Shown in pieces: positions 52,460 through 63,260 of a DNA stretch of 64,000 bases. The stretch comes from Diphasiastrum complanatum (Eukaryota > Streptophyta > Lycopodiopsida > Lycopodiales > Lycopodiaceae): assembly GCA_029204225.1 (NCBI GenBank), contig CM055107.1, forward strand, positions 43,565,507-43,629,506. Reading direction: 5' to 3'. The translations under genes and the position numbers were made by a program. Every line of letters starts with the position of its first letter. The first letter of the stretch is position 1. The notes under the pieces are model-generated. The model ran no database searches, had not been told where the DNA came from, and saw nothing but the letters and a program-made list of their open reading frames with translations.

Positions 52460-52585
52460 TGATTCGAACTATTGATGATTTCCTAGTGTATTTTTGCAGA
52501 CTGTTGTAGAGAGTGAGTATTTACATTGTACAAGAGTACTTAGAAGATGAATGTAGGTGAGTAGGAGTAAGATTAAAAACCAACA
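52460..52585 (-). repeat. Copy G2 LTR start, truncated
   Basis: The minus strand begins TGTTGGTTTTTAATCTTACTCC at 52585, after the purine tract at 52586-52594, and aligns with the first ~120 bp of the G1 LTR before breaking into G1 RT sequence. Confidence 0.72.
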
Positions 52586-52594
52586 CTCTCCCTT

Positions 52595-53055
52595 ACGCAT
52601 TGCTAGGAACATGAATGAATATTTAACATACTACCTAAGGTAGCATGTTTATCCTTTGACAAAGGATTTGTCAGAATATCAGCCAACTTGCTATCGGTAT
52701 GACAATAGCTTAATGTGACATCTTTATTCTGAACTTTCTCTCTAAGAAAATGAAATTGAACTTGAATATGTTTAGTTCTAGAGTGAGTTCATAGGTCAGA
52801 GAACAAACAATGCAGCTATGATTGTTGCAATGGAGTGTTGTTGGTCTGTTCTACTGAAATTTCAGATTGTCGACTAATCTTCTGAGCCAAATAATCTCCT
52901 TTATTGCAGAGGTGGCTGCAACATATTCGGAAGAAAATGCATTTCTACTTTCGACTATTCTATGACATGGGTCCTCCTGCAAGAAAGTATAGGTAGTCAA
53001 AGGAGGATTTTCTGGTATTAACATCTCCAGCCAAATAGGTGTAAAGACATGGCTT
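52595..53055 (-). pseudogene. Copy G2: RNase H remnant
   Basis: The minus strand reads YLAGDVNTRKSSF, YFLAGGPMS, then after damage TKHIQVQFHFLREKVQNKDV and SKLADILTNPLSK, the end of copia RNase H. It is nearly parallel to G1, showing that the same 3' end is present twice in tandem. Confidence 0.8.
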
Positions 53056-53660
53056 TCATATTTTATATTTCTATTGAGATTGGAAAAAATGACTAGAACT
53101 GTTGTATCTATTTCAATGGGTGTAGATGAAACAAATGTCGATATAGGTGTTGAAGCTGAAATGGCTTCAAAATTTGAGCAGACAACTTGTCGCTCAGTTA
53201 TTTTGTCAGAGTCTAGTTTGACATTATCTCATATTCCTGAAAAAAGTATACTAGATCTTCTTGTATATACTATAAACAATGATAAGTATATGTCTTTTAA
53301 TGATATAGAAGATATTTTGATTTGAGAGAAGATGAAGTCTTTTCTATTTGTACAAAATAATATGTTTAATTTTTAGATATTATAGACTATAGTTACGATA
53401 ATCTCGAAAGTGAGATTGATTACGATAAAGACGACAACTAGAAAAATGGCAATGAAGCTTTGGAGGCCATGATGAAAAAAAACAAAGTTTATTCTGAAAC
53501 GTTGCCGAGTGAGGAGGAATTTTTGGAGTTTCAAAAGAGGTATCCACCAAAGATTCATGACCTTCCCTCAAGAACTGAAGTATCTGGTGGAGGCCATGAC
53601 ATGACCACAGAAAAAGTTGTTGAGTTCGATGATTATGACCTAGTAACTTTTAATGTATAA
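53056..53660 (+). pseudogene. Unidentified acidic open frames
   Basis: Two plus-strand open stretches. 53074-53325 (83 codons; GVDETNVDIGVEAEMASKFE, ending in FNDIEDILI) is followed by one reading DNLESEIDYDKDD, a stop, then a frame through 53660 with SEEEFLEFQKRYPPKIHD and TEKVVEFDDYDLVTF. They are acidic and protein-like but match no family I know. They may be exons of one captured gene. No function is proposed. Confidence 0.3.
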
Positions 53661-53833
53661 CATTGGTTTATGATTTTGTTATTGTATTATTCTTTCTAAT
53701 ATACAGGGAGATAAAAGTGCACAAAGAAATATATACAGCCTTTAGATCCATACGAAAGGAGATTGCTCCTTCATGACAATACCATCCATCTCAATCTTGG
53801 AGAGGATAAAGAATAAATTATAATATCAATACT

Positions 53834-54540
53834 AGCAATTATATCCATAGCCATGAGGACATTCAAAGGATCATACACTCGTCGCTTGATATTCTTCTCA
53901 TCATATTGTTGAAAAGAACATCCATTTAGAATAAACAAGAGACTAAGAAAATGGTAAATAGGACATCTAGTTCCAAATGAGATTATCATTGATGGATGAA
54001 AATGTTACCTGATTATCAGTAACAACAATTATAAATCCAGGAACTTTTGATGAGAGCAATACTTAATCTTAGAACTTACCAAAAATGTGAGTCAAAATAA
54101 CAACAATGTCACCAATATATGGATCATACTAGTACTGGGGGAGGGTGTTATAAACTAGAATGCATATTAAGTTCAGTAACTTGCCTCATTATAAGTGGTG
54201 CGGCCCTTACTTTTCACTTTCTCACAAACTGCAAATAAGATAGTGGAAGAATACTCATCACTAAATTTCAAAATTATCATATGCAAACATGAATAACTAA
54301 TGACAGTTACCTGCCAAGATGTTTAGGGAATGAAAGTGGTTAATCTTACCTTTTAAGAGCTCACAGAATCACAAATAGGAACAGTTAAAATTACAAGTTG
54401 GCTGAGGCTGACTTGCTAATAAGTACTAACCTTTTAAACTAAACTGCCGAAGACTCATGCCTCTCTTTTCTCTAAACAAGAAACATTGACCTCGATTTTG
54501 TCTTCGCTTGAAAAACCTTAGTTTCAGTGCCATTTCAGGC
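53834..54540 (-). pseudogene. DP transcription factor pseudogene, copy 2 (up to four exons)
   Basis: Minus-strand pieces of a DPB-like gene in the correct order. Exon a (about 54441-54540) ends RGMSLRQFSLK with a GT donor. Exon b (about 54188-54230) reads VCEKVKSKGRTTYNE after a TTTGCAG acceptor and is followed by GCAAGT, a GC in place of a GT donor. Only the end of exon c remains (VTDNQ, followed by GTAAC at 54008). Exon d (53834-53911) reads QQYDEKNIKRRVYDPLNVLM then AMDIIA. These form the winged-helix DNA-binding and dimerisation core. The missing exon c body (VADELVAE...) and the absent C-terminal exons make it a pseudogene. The intron between exons c and d (~97 bp) is clearly similar to that of copy 1 at 33855-33960. 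Confidence 0.87.
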
Positions 54541-54716
54541 CCCTATTTGGAAAATGCACAAAGCCGTATGGAATACGTATTCTCATACTTATTGTCAATC
54601 ATAAATCCAAGAGGTGAAGTATAAAATTTATTCAAAAATGCCAAGTAAATTGAACAATCTAGGTAAAAACTCTCTTTTGAGACTACAATTTTACAACTTA
54701 CTGCTTGTCCACTTGC

Positions 54717-55056
54717 TTAAAACCATATGTAGTGTCCATTTCATCTTCTAGTCCATTTAAGTTTTGTATTTGTCCTAACAGACTATTGAATTCAGGGGCA
54801 GCCATAGCAACATCACTGCCAAAAGATGGAGAGTCACTGCTTCCACTTTTTAATGAAATTGAGGGCCTAGAAGCTGCAGGATGGCCAAAATTTCCTGCAA
54901 AATACTGATCATTTAGGTGGATAATAAGCTTGGCCTATAATCCATCTCTAAAATAGACTATGACAGTGTTTCTAAATCTAGATATGAAGCCAATGGTATT
55001 TTCTATCATTTTGTTGTAGGCCTCTGATCTGATGAGCTCTACAATAACAGAATGGC
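54717..55056 (-). pseudogene. Unidentified gene 3' exon with one internal stop
   Basis: The minus-strand reading opens after TTCTGTACAG (acceptor-like) with HSVIVELIRSEAYNKMIENT, then FRNTVIVYFRDGL, a TAG, AKLIIHLNDQYFAGNFGHPAA, later GSDVAMAAPEFNSLLGQIQ, and ends at a stop after YGFKQVDKQ. About 110 codons are open but for the single TAG. The length and composition argue for descent from a coding exon. I do not recognise the family. It lies ~180 bp upstream of the DP copy in the same orientation. Confidence 0.5.
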
Positions 55057-56230
55057 CTGTACAGAACAAATATTAATCATTTTCTAAGTCAGATATCATC
55101 TAACTACCACCTATATTGATATTAGCAAGTCATTAGTAGTAGTAGCACATGACATTAAAAAAGCCCATAATGAGTAAAGTGGGCCGAAAGAAAGTTAAAA
55201 ACATAGAGTCTAAGATTCAAGGACTTGAAATATTCTTAACTAGGGCTAATAGGAGTTAGCCGGTCGTTAAGTGTTACCTAGGCAAAATAAAGCCAATTGT
55301 AATCAATTTTTGTGCAAAAGAGTTGATATAGATATTACAACATGGTATCGGAATACGTAGGGTAAAGTTCATAACAATGTCATGTTCAAAAGTCCATTCA
55401 AATTCTTCTTCAGTCTTCAAAAGAGTTTCGAGTGACAAAATATGTCGTTCAACATTACATATGAATTTCCTATAGTAATCGACTCATCCAAGAAAGAATC
55501 GAAGCGTATGTCTATCTCATATGCTTCTACAAAGACTTCTCTACGTCATTATCGAATAACGTTCCTTGAACCACTGCCATTAGAGAAACTTAGAGCCCGA
55601 TGAGGGCCTTTGAAAAAGATACATTTTTATTTTTTTTCTCATTTTCGTAGCCATGTGGACCAATAGAAACCTTGATATCAAGCTTCTATGTAAAATAGAT
55701 TTTTTTAGATATAAATAAAATAAAAACTTTTTAAATATTTTCATCGGGCAGCATGTGGAAATGCTATTGGATGTTGAGGCCTACCCTTCTAGCTCATCAC
55801 TACCCGAAGAGGCCCAAAAATGTTGAAAATGAATATGACAGATGGCTGGATTGAGAAAATTGATGTAACATCAATGTACTTACATTGTCAAATCATGGTT
55901 GATAGGGTTAACTAGAATTAACTCGTAGTGCCAAATAGTTCAGTGTTTCAAATTTTTGCCTACACATATTTTCAGATTCATGGCTTTTCGCCTACACATA
56001 TTCTCAGATTCATAGTTCAGTGTTTCAAATTTTGGCCTGCACATAACGAATGGTGCCATCAAGGAAGGTGTGCTCCTATCGACTCTATGATTCTCTTCAA
56101 TGAGAAGGATGACAATGGATTATGGGTGCCAAGAAAATATTTGAAAGTCCCTTGGGTTCTGATGCATCCATCATCAAAAGAAACATTTTGAAAAAGCAAA
56201 AGGACAAAACTATGATTTCGATCTTATTGG
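55057..56230. other. Mostly unassigned; one primer-site-like motif
   Basis: TGGTATCGGAAT at 55343 directly follows ACAACA, reminiscent of an LTR end plus primer site. An AATAAAGCC polyadenylation-like signal lies ~45 bp upstream. This may be a decayed LTR element, but no start or partner LTR is seen. Confidence 0.35.
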
Positions 56231-57330
56231 AAGGGCTTTGACTAGGATCCTTGTATCCATCCTTGGGTTTGTCAAGATCCTCAATGCACAATGGGTTAGA
56301 TCCATAAGACAAGATCTTAGCAAATTGTGACTCATCAAAAAGTACATCCTTGCTTATTTTTACTTTCTTGGATATAGGATCATATATCCTATAGCCCTTG
56401 CTATTTTCTCCATAGCCAACAAAAATCCCTTTGAAGGAGGTAGAATCTTCCTTCCTTCTTGTCTCCAAAGGGATGTGGACATAACAAATACATCCAAAGA
56501 TTTTAAAATCTTTTACATTGGGTTTCCTACCAAACAAAGCTTGATAAGGTGAGATCCCATCAATAGCACTACTAGGAAGTCTATTACACAAGTAATTAGC
56601 ACATGTTATAGCTTCTCCCCAAAATGAGATGGGAAGTGATGCATCAAGTCTTAAAGACTTTGCACATTCACATAGACTCCTATTTTTCCTCTCGGCCACC
56701 CCATTTTGTTGGGGGGTGTAGGAACAAGTGCATTGCAATTTAATGCCATTGATCTCACAAAAGTCTTTCATTTTATTGGAGGTGTACTCTCCTCCATTAT
56801 CACATCTTAGTGCTTTGATGGAAGTACTAAGTTGCTTCTCAAGTAGAGACTTGAACGTAATGAAAGCTTTATAAACAAGGCTTTTCTTTGATAGTAACTC
56901 AATCCATGCGAATCTAGTACAATTATCTATAAAAGTTACATACATCAACGCACCTCCATTACTTGCATGTGAAAAATTATGTACATGAGAATGTATGAAA
57001 TCCAAGGGAGAGGGAGATCTTGATGAAGACCTCTTGTAAGAAGATTTGTGTGATTTTGCAAGGCCACATGCCTCACACATCTTTCCACACTTCTCGATAG
57101 CTCTTGGGAGAGCTAGTTCCTTGCTTGCCATGGACTCCATAGATTGAAGATTAGGATGGCCTAATCTCTTATGCCAAAGCTCCACTTGAGATAGCTCCTC
57201 CCTAGCCAAGTTCACACTTTCATTTGCAACATTAGCATCCAACTTGAAACATCTACCTTGCTTAATGCACTAGCTATGCACTTATCATTTTTCAAGATGG
57301 AACAAACTCCATTCTTGAAATGCATCTAGT
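56231..57330 (-). pseudogene. Family I copy 2: pre-integrase and integrase
   Basis: The minus-strand reading is closely similar to family I residues of about 400-745: VELWHKRLGHPNLQSMES, integrase with RCDNGGEYTSNK and QQNGVAERKNRS, and the integrase C-terminal FKIFGCICYVHIPLE. The first catalytic Asp of HSDVH is His here (HSHVH, near 56990). The acidic 7-residue repeat of the intact copy is single here. It breaks off at about 56230. RT, RNase H, gag and protease are absent. Confidence 0.92.
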
Positions 57331-57339
57331 CCATTGATA

Positions 57340-58051
57340 AAAAATTCATAAATTAGTGAAAGTGGCCTCACACGTGTGGAGTACTATCCACAGTACGGCG
57401 TGCACCTGAAACAACAAGTACTATAGTTCTTGATAGCAATCATTCATATAAATCACAATTCTATTGACTAGAAAACTCACAAAAGTGTAGAATGCAAAAG
57501 TCTCATCAATCTCATTAGCAAAATGATGATCCTTTTATGGATCAAGTACATCCACGAGTCTGGTACAGTCCAGCAGGTCTTCACACGTGTGAAGAGTGCC
57601 ACATCACTCAAATCTATCCATTTGATCCATCCTTGATCCTTATCCAAAATAGACCTTCTAAAATATGGCTAAAATCCAAAGAGCTAGTCTCCTAAAATAT
57701 AGGAATATTCCCTACAAAATAGGATCTAAGGAAAATGGTCAACTCTTATCTTCTATAACTCTATACACACGTGTGAACATCCACTTGCCATGTGGGAGCA
57801 TTTACTCATGCACATGCAAGGAAAAGCTAATTTCTAGGTGACTAGTCAACTTGACTAAAAACTAGTCATATCATGTTCACACTAACTAGATTGATACAAA
57901 ATCAAATTAGATATATACAAGTATGAAAAGTACTTTCTTCCACACGTAGGAACAAGCTCCACACGTGTGAAATCAGATCATCAACATTGTTCTAATGATT
58001 GATCTTTATTTGCAATAAACAATGTCAAGTGAGAAGTGACGATTTTCAGCA
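57340..58051 (-). repeat. Family I copy 2: truncated 5' LTR
   Basis: The minus strand starts TGCTGAAAATCGTCACTTC at 58051 and follows the family I LTR for ~710 bp. It is then fused to pre-integrase sequence near 57330, so the LTR end, primer site, gag and protease are deleted. It carries four CACACGTGTG copies (57369, 57582, 57766, 57960), one more than the young copy. Confidence 0.9.
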
Positions 58052-58840
58052 GAATAACCATGTACGAACTAGTATTTCTAGGCAAATGTGATAAATGCAA
58101 GTAGACCCCTCTTAAAGAAAGTAGAGCGAGCCACCTTTTGATGGTGACCTCTAGTGGGGAGCAAAATTCCACTTGTAATTTGTGAAATGTGAAAATGCCA
58201 CTAGGATGCCACCTAAGGAGCTCTCTTGCTTATTTAAGAGACTCCCTCTTTGAGAAGAGGAGCTTTTTGTGTATTGTATCTACTCCATGCTGAAATGAGA
58301 AGAGTCTCCACGAGTTTGGTGCATCCATTGAGCTCCTTAATCATGCTTGTTTCTTGAGTGATTGTTCACAGATTCCAGCCAAAATTTGTGAGCACAATTT
58401 CTCTACTCTTCTTCTCTTTTGTTACGTCTCAGGTGGTTACCGCCCTGGAAACCGGGTGTTTCTGCCCGTTTCTAGAAGCTAGTTCTTTACAGTTAAGTCC
58501 TCTTGTTTAGAATGGTTTCCAAGTAGAAATGTTTCTAAGTTTGCAACATGTATTCCCAGCCTGTCAGTGGGATGAAATGGTTACGTTCACTCAGCTACAT
58601 GCATTTACAAGCCATGTAACCAATCCTTGCTCAAGCACAGATTAACGTTCTTGGATAGAGAGCAAGTCTATAAATCTATCTACCAAATCATCCTAAGAAA
58701 TCAGAGAACAATACAATAACAGAATTAAGCTACACAACAAGAAACAAGAATCAAGAAAGCTAACTTCCTAACAATATTCTAGCAACCCAAGAATCACAAA
58801 ACACCCATTTCTTGATGCTTGGAATACCCAAGAACAATCA
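58052..58840. other. Unassigned, LTR-like sequence
   Basis: TTATTTAAGAG (TATA-like, about 58219-58229) followed by a pyrimidine-rich stretch and TTGTGTATTG suggests part of a plus-strand LTR. No TG/CA boundary, primer site or matching partner is visible. Confidence 0.35.
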
Positions 58841-60658
58841 AGGACAAGAGGAGATCTACATGATGAAGCCAGAGGGATAGAACTCAACGATAAGCAATAG
58901 CACCTTGTATGCAAAATCCACAAGGCACTCTACGAACTGAAACAGTCACCCAGAGCCTGGTTCCAGAAGATCAATGCATTTTTGATAGAGAATGGTTTCA
59001 TTCCAAACTCAGCAAACTCTAATGTCTATTTCAAGTCTGTATCAGATTACTTCATCATCATCACTCTCTATGTAGATGATACACTCTTAATCTGAATCTG
59101 ATGAAAGATACAAAATGCATGCTGGCCCAGGAATACAAGATGACTGACATGGGTCCAGCCCACTATTGTCTCGGAATCCAAATTCAACAAGATCAACCCA
59201 GACGACTGATCTTTATCAGTTAGCAATGATATCTCAACAACATGTTGGAAAAGTATGGAATGGCCAACTGCAAACCCAGTCTCTTTCCACTGGACTAAAG
59301 CTATCAAAGGAACAGTCTCCTCAACCTGAGGCAGAAAAGGAGGAGATGAAGCGCTACCCGTTTCAATCCATCATCGACTCACTAATGTACGCAATGATCT
59401 GCACGCGACCAGACCTTGCATATTCGGTCAATACACTCAGCCATTTCCTATCAAATCCAGACGTAGCTCATTGGAAAGTGCTACCAAAGGTCATGAAGTA
59501 TATCCAAGCAATGACAACTCTCAGCATCTGCTATGGAGGCAGCCAAACTACCAACATTCTTGAAGCCTACACAGATGCAGATTGGGTAGGAGATGTTGAC
59601 ATTAGAAAATCAACTTCTAAATTTGTATTTTTATACAACCAAGGCCCAATCTCATGGAACATCAGTAGCAGACCTCGGTTATTCGACGAAATTTGAATAC
59701 ATAGCTATCACAAATGCAACCAAAGAGGCGCTCTGGCTCAGACAACTACTTGCAGACCTTAATCTTATACAAACACTTCCTACAATAATTTATTGTGACA
59801 ATCAAACCACAATAGCGCTTTCTCTTAATCCAAGATTTCACTCTCAAAGCAAACATATAAAAATCAAGTATCATTACCTTAGAGAGAAAGTGCACAATAA
59901 TGAAGTAGAATTGATCTTCTGTAGAACAAGTTACTGTTGAATTCACACGTGTGGGATGCCCTACACATGTACTTTTGATCTCCTAAGCCCAATAATACCA
60001 TAAAGATCAGACTAGCATTGATTGACAATAGGAAAGCTGATCATACAAGAAATATTATTGTGTTACAAGCAAGATCTGTCAACAAAATATGAGACTAAGC
60101 ACAATAAATGTCTCAACTCAACTAGAGAGAGAAAGTAAAAGTACAAACTCGAGTAGAGAGAGAGGGCACAAAAAACTTAGTCTCAAAATTTGCATCACAC
60201 AAATTTCATCATCTTCTCAATGAGAGTACATCACATATATATAGATCCATGGACTCTCCTCCTACTTTGAGTTGAATTGGAGTTATGAATCTACCTCTCA
60301 AGCTATCTAGACTTATTCAAGCCACCTCACTATGTCTAACTGTGCCACCTAGTCTTTTCATGCATTAAATGTGGCATGCAAAGTACAAATGGCAATTCCT
60401 ATGGTAGCTTGAGTTTCTACTTCTACCTACCTTGAATATTTTATTCTAAGATGGGTCTTTACTAAGCCAAAAGAGCTCAATTCATCTTTGGCATTTTTAG
60501 GACCCCTACTTACAATATTAGATAGATTTTTTCAATATTTTGACATTACATGGCAGCAGATTACTTCACAAAGGCTCTATCAAAGGAACAACATCTCAGA
60601 TTTAACGATATGTTAAATTTGAAGATCAAAGTTTTTCAGGATCCACATTAAGGGGGAG
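58841..60658 (+). pseudogene. Family VI copia RT and RNase H, interrupted by a solo LTR
   Basis: Plus-strand fragments: EEIYMMKPEG, ALYELKQSPRAWFQKINAFL, IITLYVDDTLL, YKMTDMGPAHYCLGIQI, then RNase H with CYGGSQTTNILEAYTDADWVG, GPISWN and YCDNQTTIALSLNPRFHSQSK. The RNase H tail (MAADYFTKALSKEQHLRFND) resumes at 60550 after the solo LTR. Several stops and shifts. The 5' part of the element is missing. This is the same family as 12454-14170. A purine tract TTAAGGGGGAG precedes the 3' LTR. Confidence 0.9.
59935..60545 (-). mobile_element. Solo LTR related to family III (611 bp)
   Basis: On the minus strand it starts TGTCAAAATATTG and ends CCCACACGTGTGAATTCAACA. It splits the family VI RNase H reading between ...CRTSY and MAADYF. 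The flanks share TTAC (59931-59934 and 60546-60549). It contains a TATA-like ATCTATATATATG and CT-rich tracts (about 60127-60165). With no internal region or second LTR, recombination between the LTRs of a former full element is the simplest origin. Confidence 0.88.
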
Positions 60659-61729
60659 TGTTAGATTTCTTATGCTCAGTCATAAACAAATCGTTCAAGT
60701 AATGAGCATCCTGAAAAACCGAAGGTTGACAACATATTTTCGGGCCTTCACATTTTTTCCTTGAGATTTTTTGTGCCTTAGAAATCATTTTAAGACACCT
60801 TCTCCTTCTTCAGCTTTTGTGCTCCTTAGAGAAAAATGCAACACACTGGCCAAGTGGCCAGAATGCCTTAGAAACCATTCTTAAGGCACCTTTGTTTTTT
60901 CCACCTTCTTTAACTTTTTCGTTCACGGAAAATGCGACACGCTAGCCAGAATGACTTAAACCATTTCTGAACCACCTTTGTCTTTTTTTTTTTTCGCCTT
61001 TTTGCTCTTTGCGAAAAATGCGACAAAGTACACAAAAATATTAAAATCATTTTAGGGCACCTTCGCCTTTTTCAATTTTCTTCGCCACTTCTAAACTAAG
61101 GCACTTTTTCGCCTTTCTCACTGTCTTTAGTTAAAGGCACCTTTGCCTTCTTCTTTGCCTTCAGTGTAAGACACTTTTTAGTTTTTTTACCTTTATCACC
61201 TTCTTCACTGCCTTGAATCTAAGGGCGCCTTAGGGATCTACATACCTTTAGTGTAAGGGCACCTTCAGGAGTTGCAAACCTTCAGTTTAAGGGCACCTTC
61301 GAGTTTTTTTGGCTTTTTCGCATTTTTGCTACATTGGCTGACCGACGTCGCCAACTTATCAGCAACCCTAAAACAGCTGGACAAACAAATATCCCAAAGG
61401 TGGTTAGCGGTTACCAACTTTGTACATGTGCAAAGACTGGTTGTAAATAGCATTAAAAGCTTGTAAGATATTTTTTTGTCTCTCGACACTTGTAAATATA
61501 TATATTAGCTAAATCAAACTATGTAAGAGTTAATTGTGTTAATTGAATTTCTTTTTCAATCAGAGTTATCTGTAGCCAACGTTATCACGCTCAGCAAGCT
61601 GAAGTTATTACTTCAAGCCATTGTACTCACTATTGATATTAATTAGAGTGCAATTTTAGTCTCACTACTAGGTCGTTCATTTGCGCAATTTGTATGAATT
61701 CTTGTACTTGAATATTTCTGCTGCTAACT
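60659..61729 (+). repeat. Family VI 3' LTR with internal repeats
   Basis: It begins TGTTAGATTTCTTATGC right after the purine tract. The far end is uncertain; CTGCTAAC(T) near 61729 would mirror TGTTAG with one change. Between about 60770 and 61310 a degenerate array of AAGGCACCTTCGCC-type units occurs, in two spacings: ~80-95 bp with CCTTAGAAATCATTTTAAGACACC landmarks, and shorter units after 61070. Confidence 0.65.
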
Positions 61730-62279
61730 ATTGCGTTTCCGTTCCTACACGTTGCGCTCTAAATCATTGAGCTTCCACTGCCGCTCACACCCACACGCGA
61801 TTTTACAACAAGGGTTTCGACAAATTTTAAAAAAAATTCAACTTTGTCGAACTCCGACGCATCGGAATTCGAAAGATCTTTCAAATCCGCCCTGGAAGTA
61901 AACTCCGACATCATCTGGCAGTGAGTGCGAAAGAATTTTTAAATTAAATGTTGGAATCTGACACATAATTTGGTCATCGAAAATTGACAATAGAGGTGGC
62001 AACCACGTGGCAAATGTTTTAAGAGTTGCCATTTGAGGTGGATGTTGAATTTTGACGAATTATTTTTGCCTTCACAACCCGTCATCCACGTCAACAGTCC
62101 ATGGCTTCCATGATTTGATGTTTTTCTGAATTGACGGAGATGTCGGATTTCAATGGATAAATTATTCTATTTGATCTCTTTTGGGGTGTTCCACCTACAA
62201 AATAAACATTACACAAAATAAATAACAAATAAGTATTTTATTCGTTTTATATTGTCATATCTTCATAGTCACAAATGAG
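61730..62279. other. No recognisable feature
   Basis: Nothing beyond short chance frames. Confidence 0.45.
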
Positions 62280-63260
62280 TTTTTTAATTACATGACCATC
62301 TATGCTAATTTGGAAAAAGTACTTCACAGATTGTCTCCCAAATAACCTCGAATTGCGATTGGAAGAATGAATTGTAGCATCTTTAGCCAATCATGAGATT
62401 TTAATCACTTAATCATGTTTGTTGAACGAGTTGCACAAGGAATGTGAATAGCTAGTTGGAGTTCTTATTTGTCTTGTGACATTCTTGACATGTGAGAGCT
62501 CTCTCTTTGTTAGAATCCATGGCGCACTAGGAATACTTGTCATTCTGCTTTCATCATTTTGAATCCAGTAGGGTGTCTTGACATTAGCCACCTCCAAGTC
62601 TTGACCTGTTGCAACATTTTTCTTTTCACAATTATATATTTCCATATAGACTCACCCACGTTCTTGTATATATGCATAGGATCCAAGAGGTGATTGATTA
62701 AGAGATTGCTCCAATAGGGTTATTGTTGGAATATCGACAATCTCTTCACGTTTTCAATTGACTTGTCCCAAGAATAGTCTACATCATGGTATTTGATCCA
62801 CTCGTTGTACCAATCTTTTACTCCCATTTGGATGGGTGGAGGCATGATTAAAGGGCCATCTTCTCCATAGCTCGCATTTGGCTTGTTTGAAAAGGGTGAT
62901 CAATTGGTAGGTGTTTTCGATGAACTTTGTATACCACTTTCCTTAGCAAATTTATACTATGATGGCTTTCAAAATTTGGCCCACATATACAGCATGCTTT
63001 GTATCTAGATGTTGTAAAACTTGCATTTATGATTGCATTAGAAAGTCCGATTATATTTATGAGATGAAATATGTCGTGAGAATAAATGATTATTATTAAT
63101 ATTTCAAACAAAGATGTATCATCCCTAAACATTCACTCAAACCAGGATAATCATGCGTTGTCCACATTAGAATTCCACGAAGAATGAAATTATTTCTTGC
63201 AAAGGCCTTGAGATGTCATACACATTGATGCCATTCCAAAGCATGAACAATTCTTCAATA
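62280..63260 (-). pseudogene. CACTA (En/Spm) transposase Tnp2 remains
   Basis: Minus-strand segments in Tnp2 order: WNGINVYDISRPLQEIISFF (near 63180-63240), TTSRYKACCICGPNFESHH and KVVYKVHRKHLPIDHPF (about 62890-63020), LLINHLLDPMHIY and VGESIWKYI (about 62630-62705), DLEVANVKTPYWIQND (about 62560-62605) and HDWLKMLQFILPIAIRGYLGD (62335-62400). These correspond to the Transposase_21 family that cuts and joins CACTA element ends. Numerous stops and frameshifts show decay. No terminal CACTA repeat is identified next to it. Confidence 0.85.

Noticed and set aside
55337-55354. LTR end plus primer-binding site (ACAACA then TGGTATCGGAA)
   Set aside because: The site has mismatches to the tRNA-Met type, and no LTR start or gag is seen; kept only as a note within an unassigned stretch.
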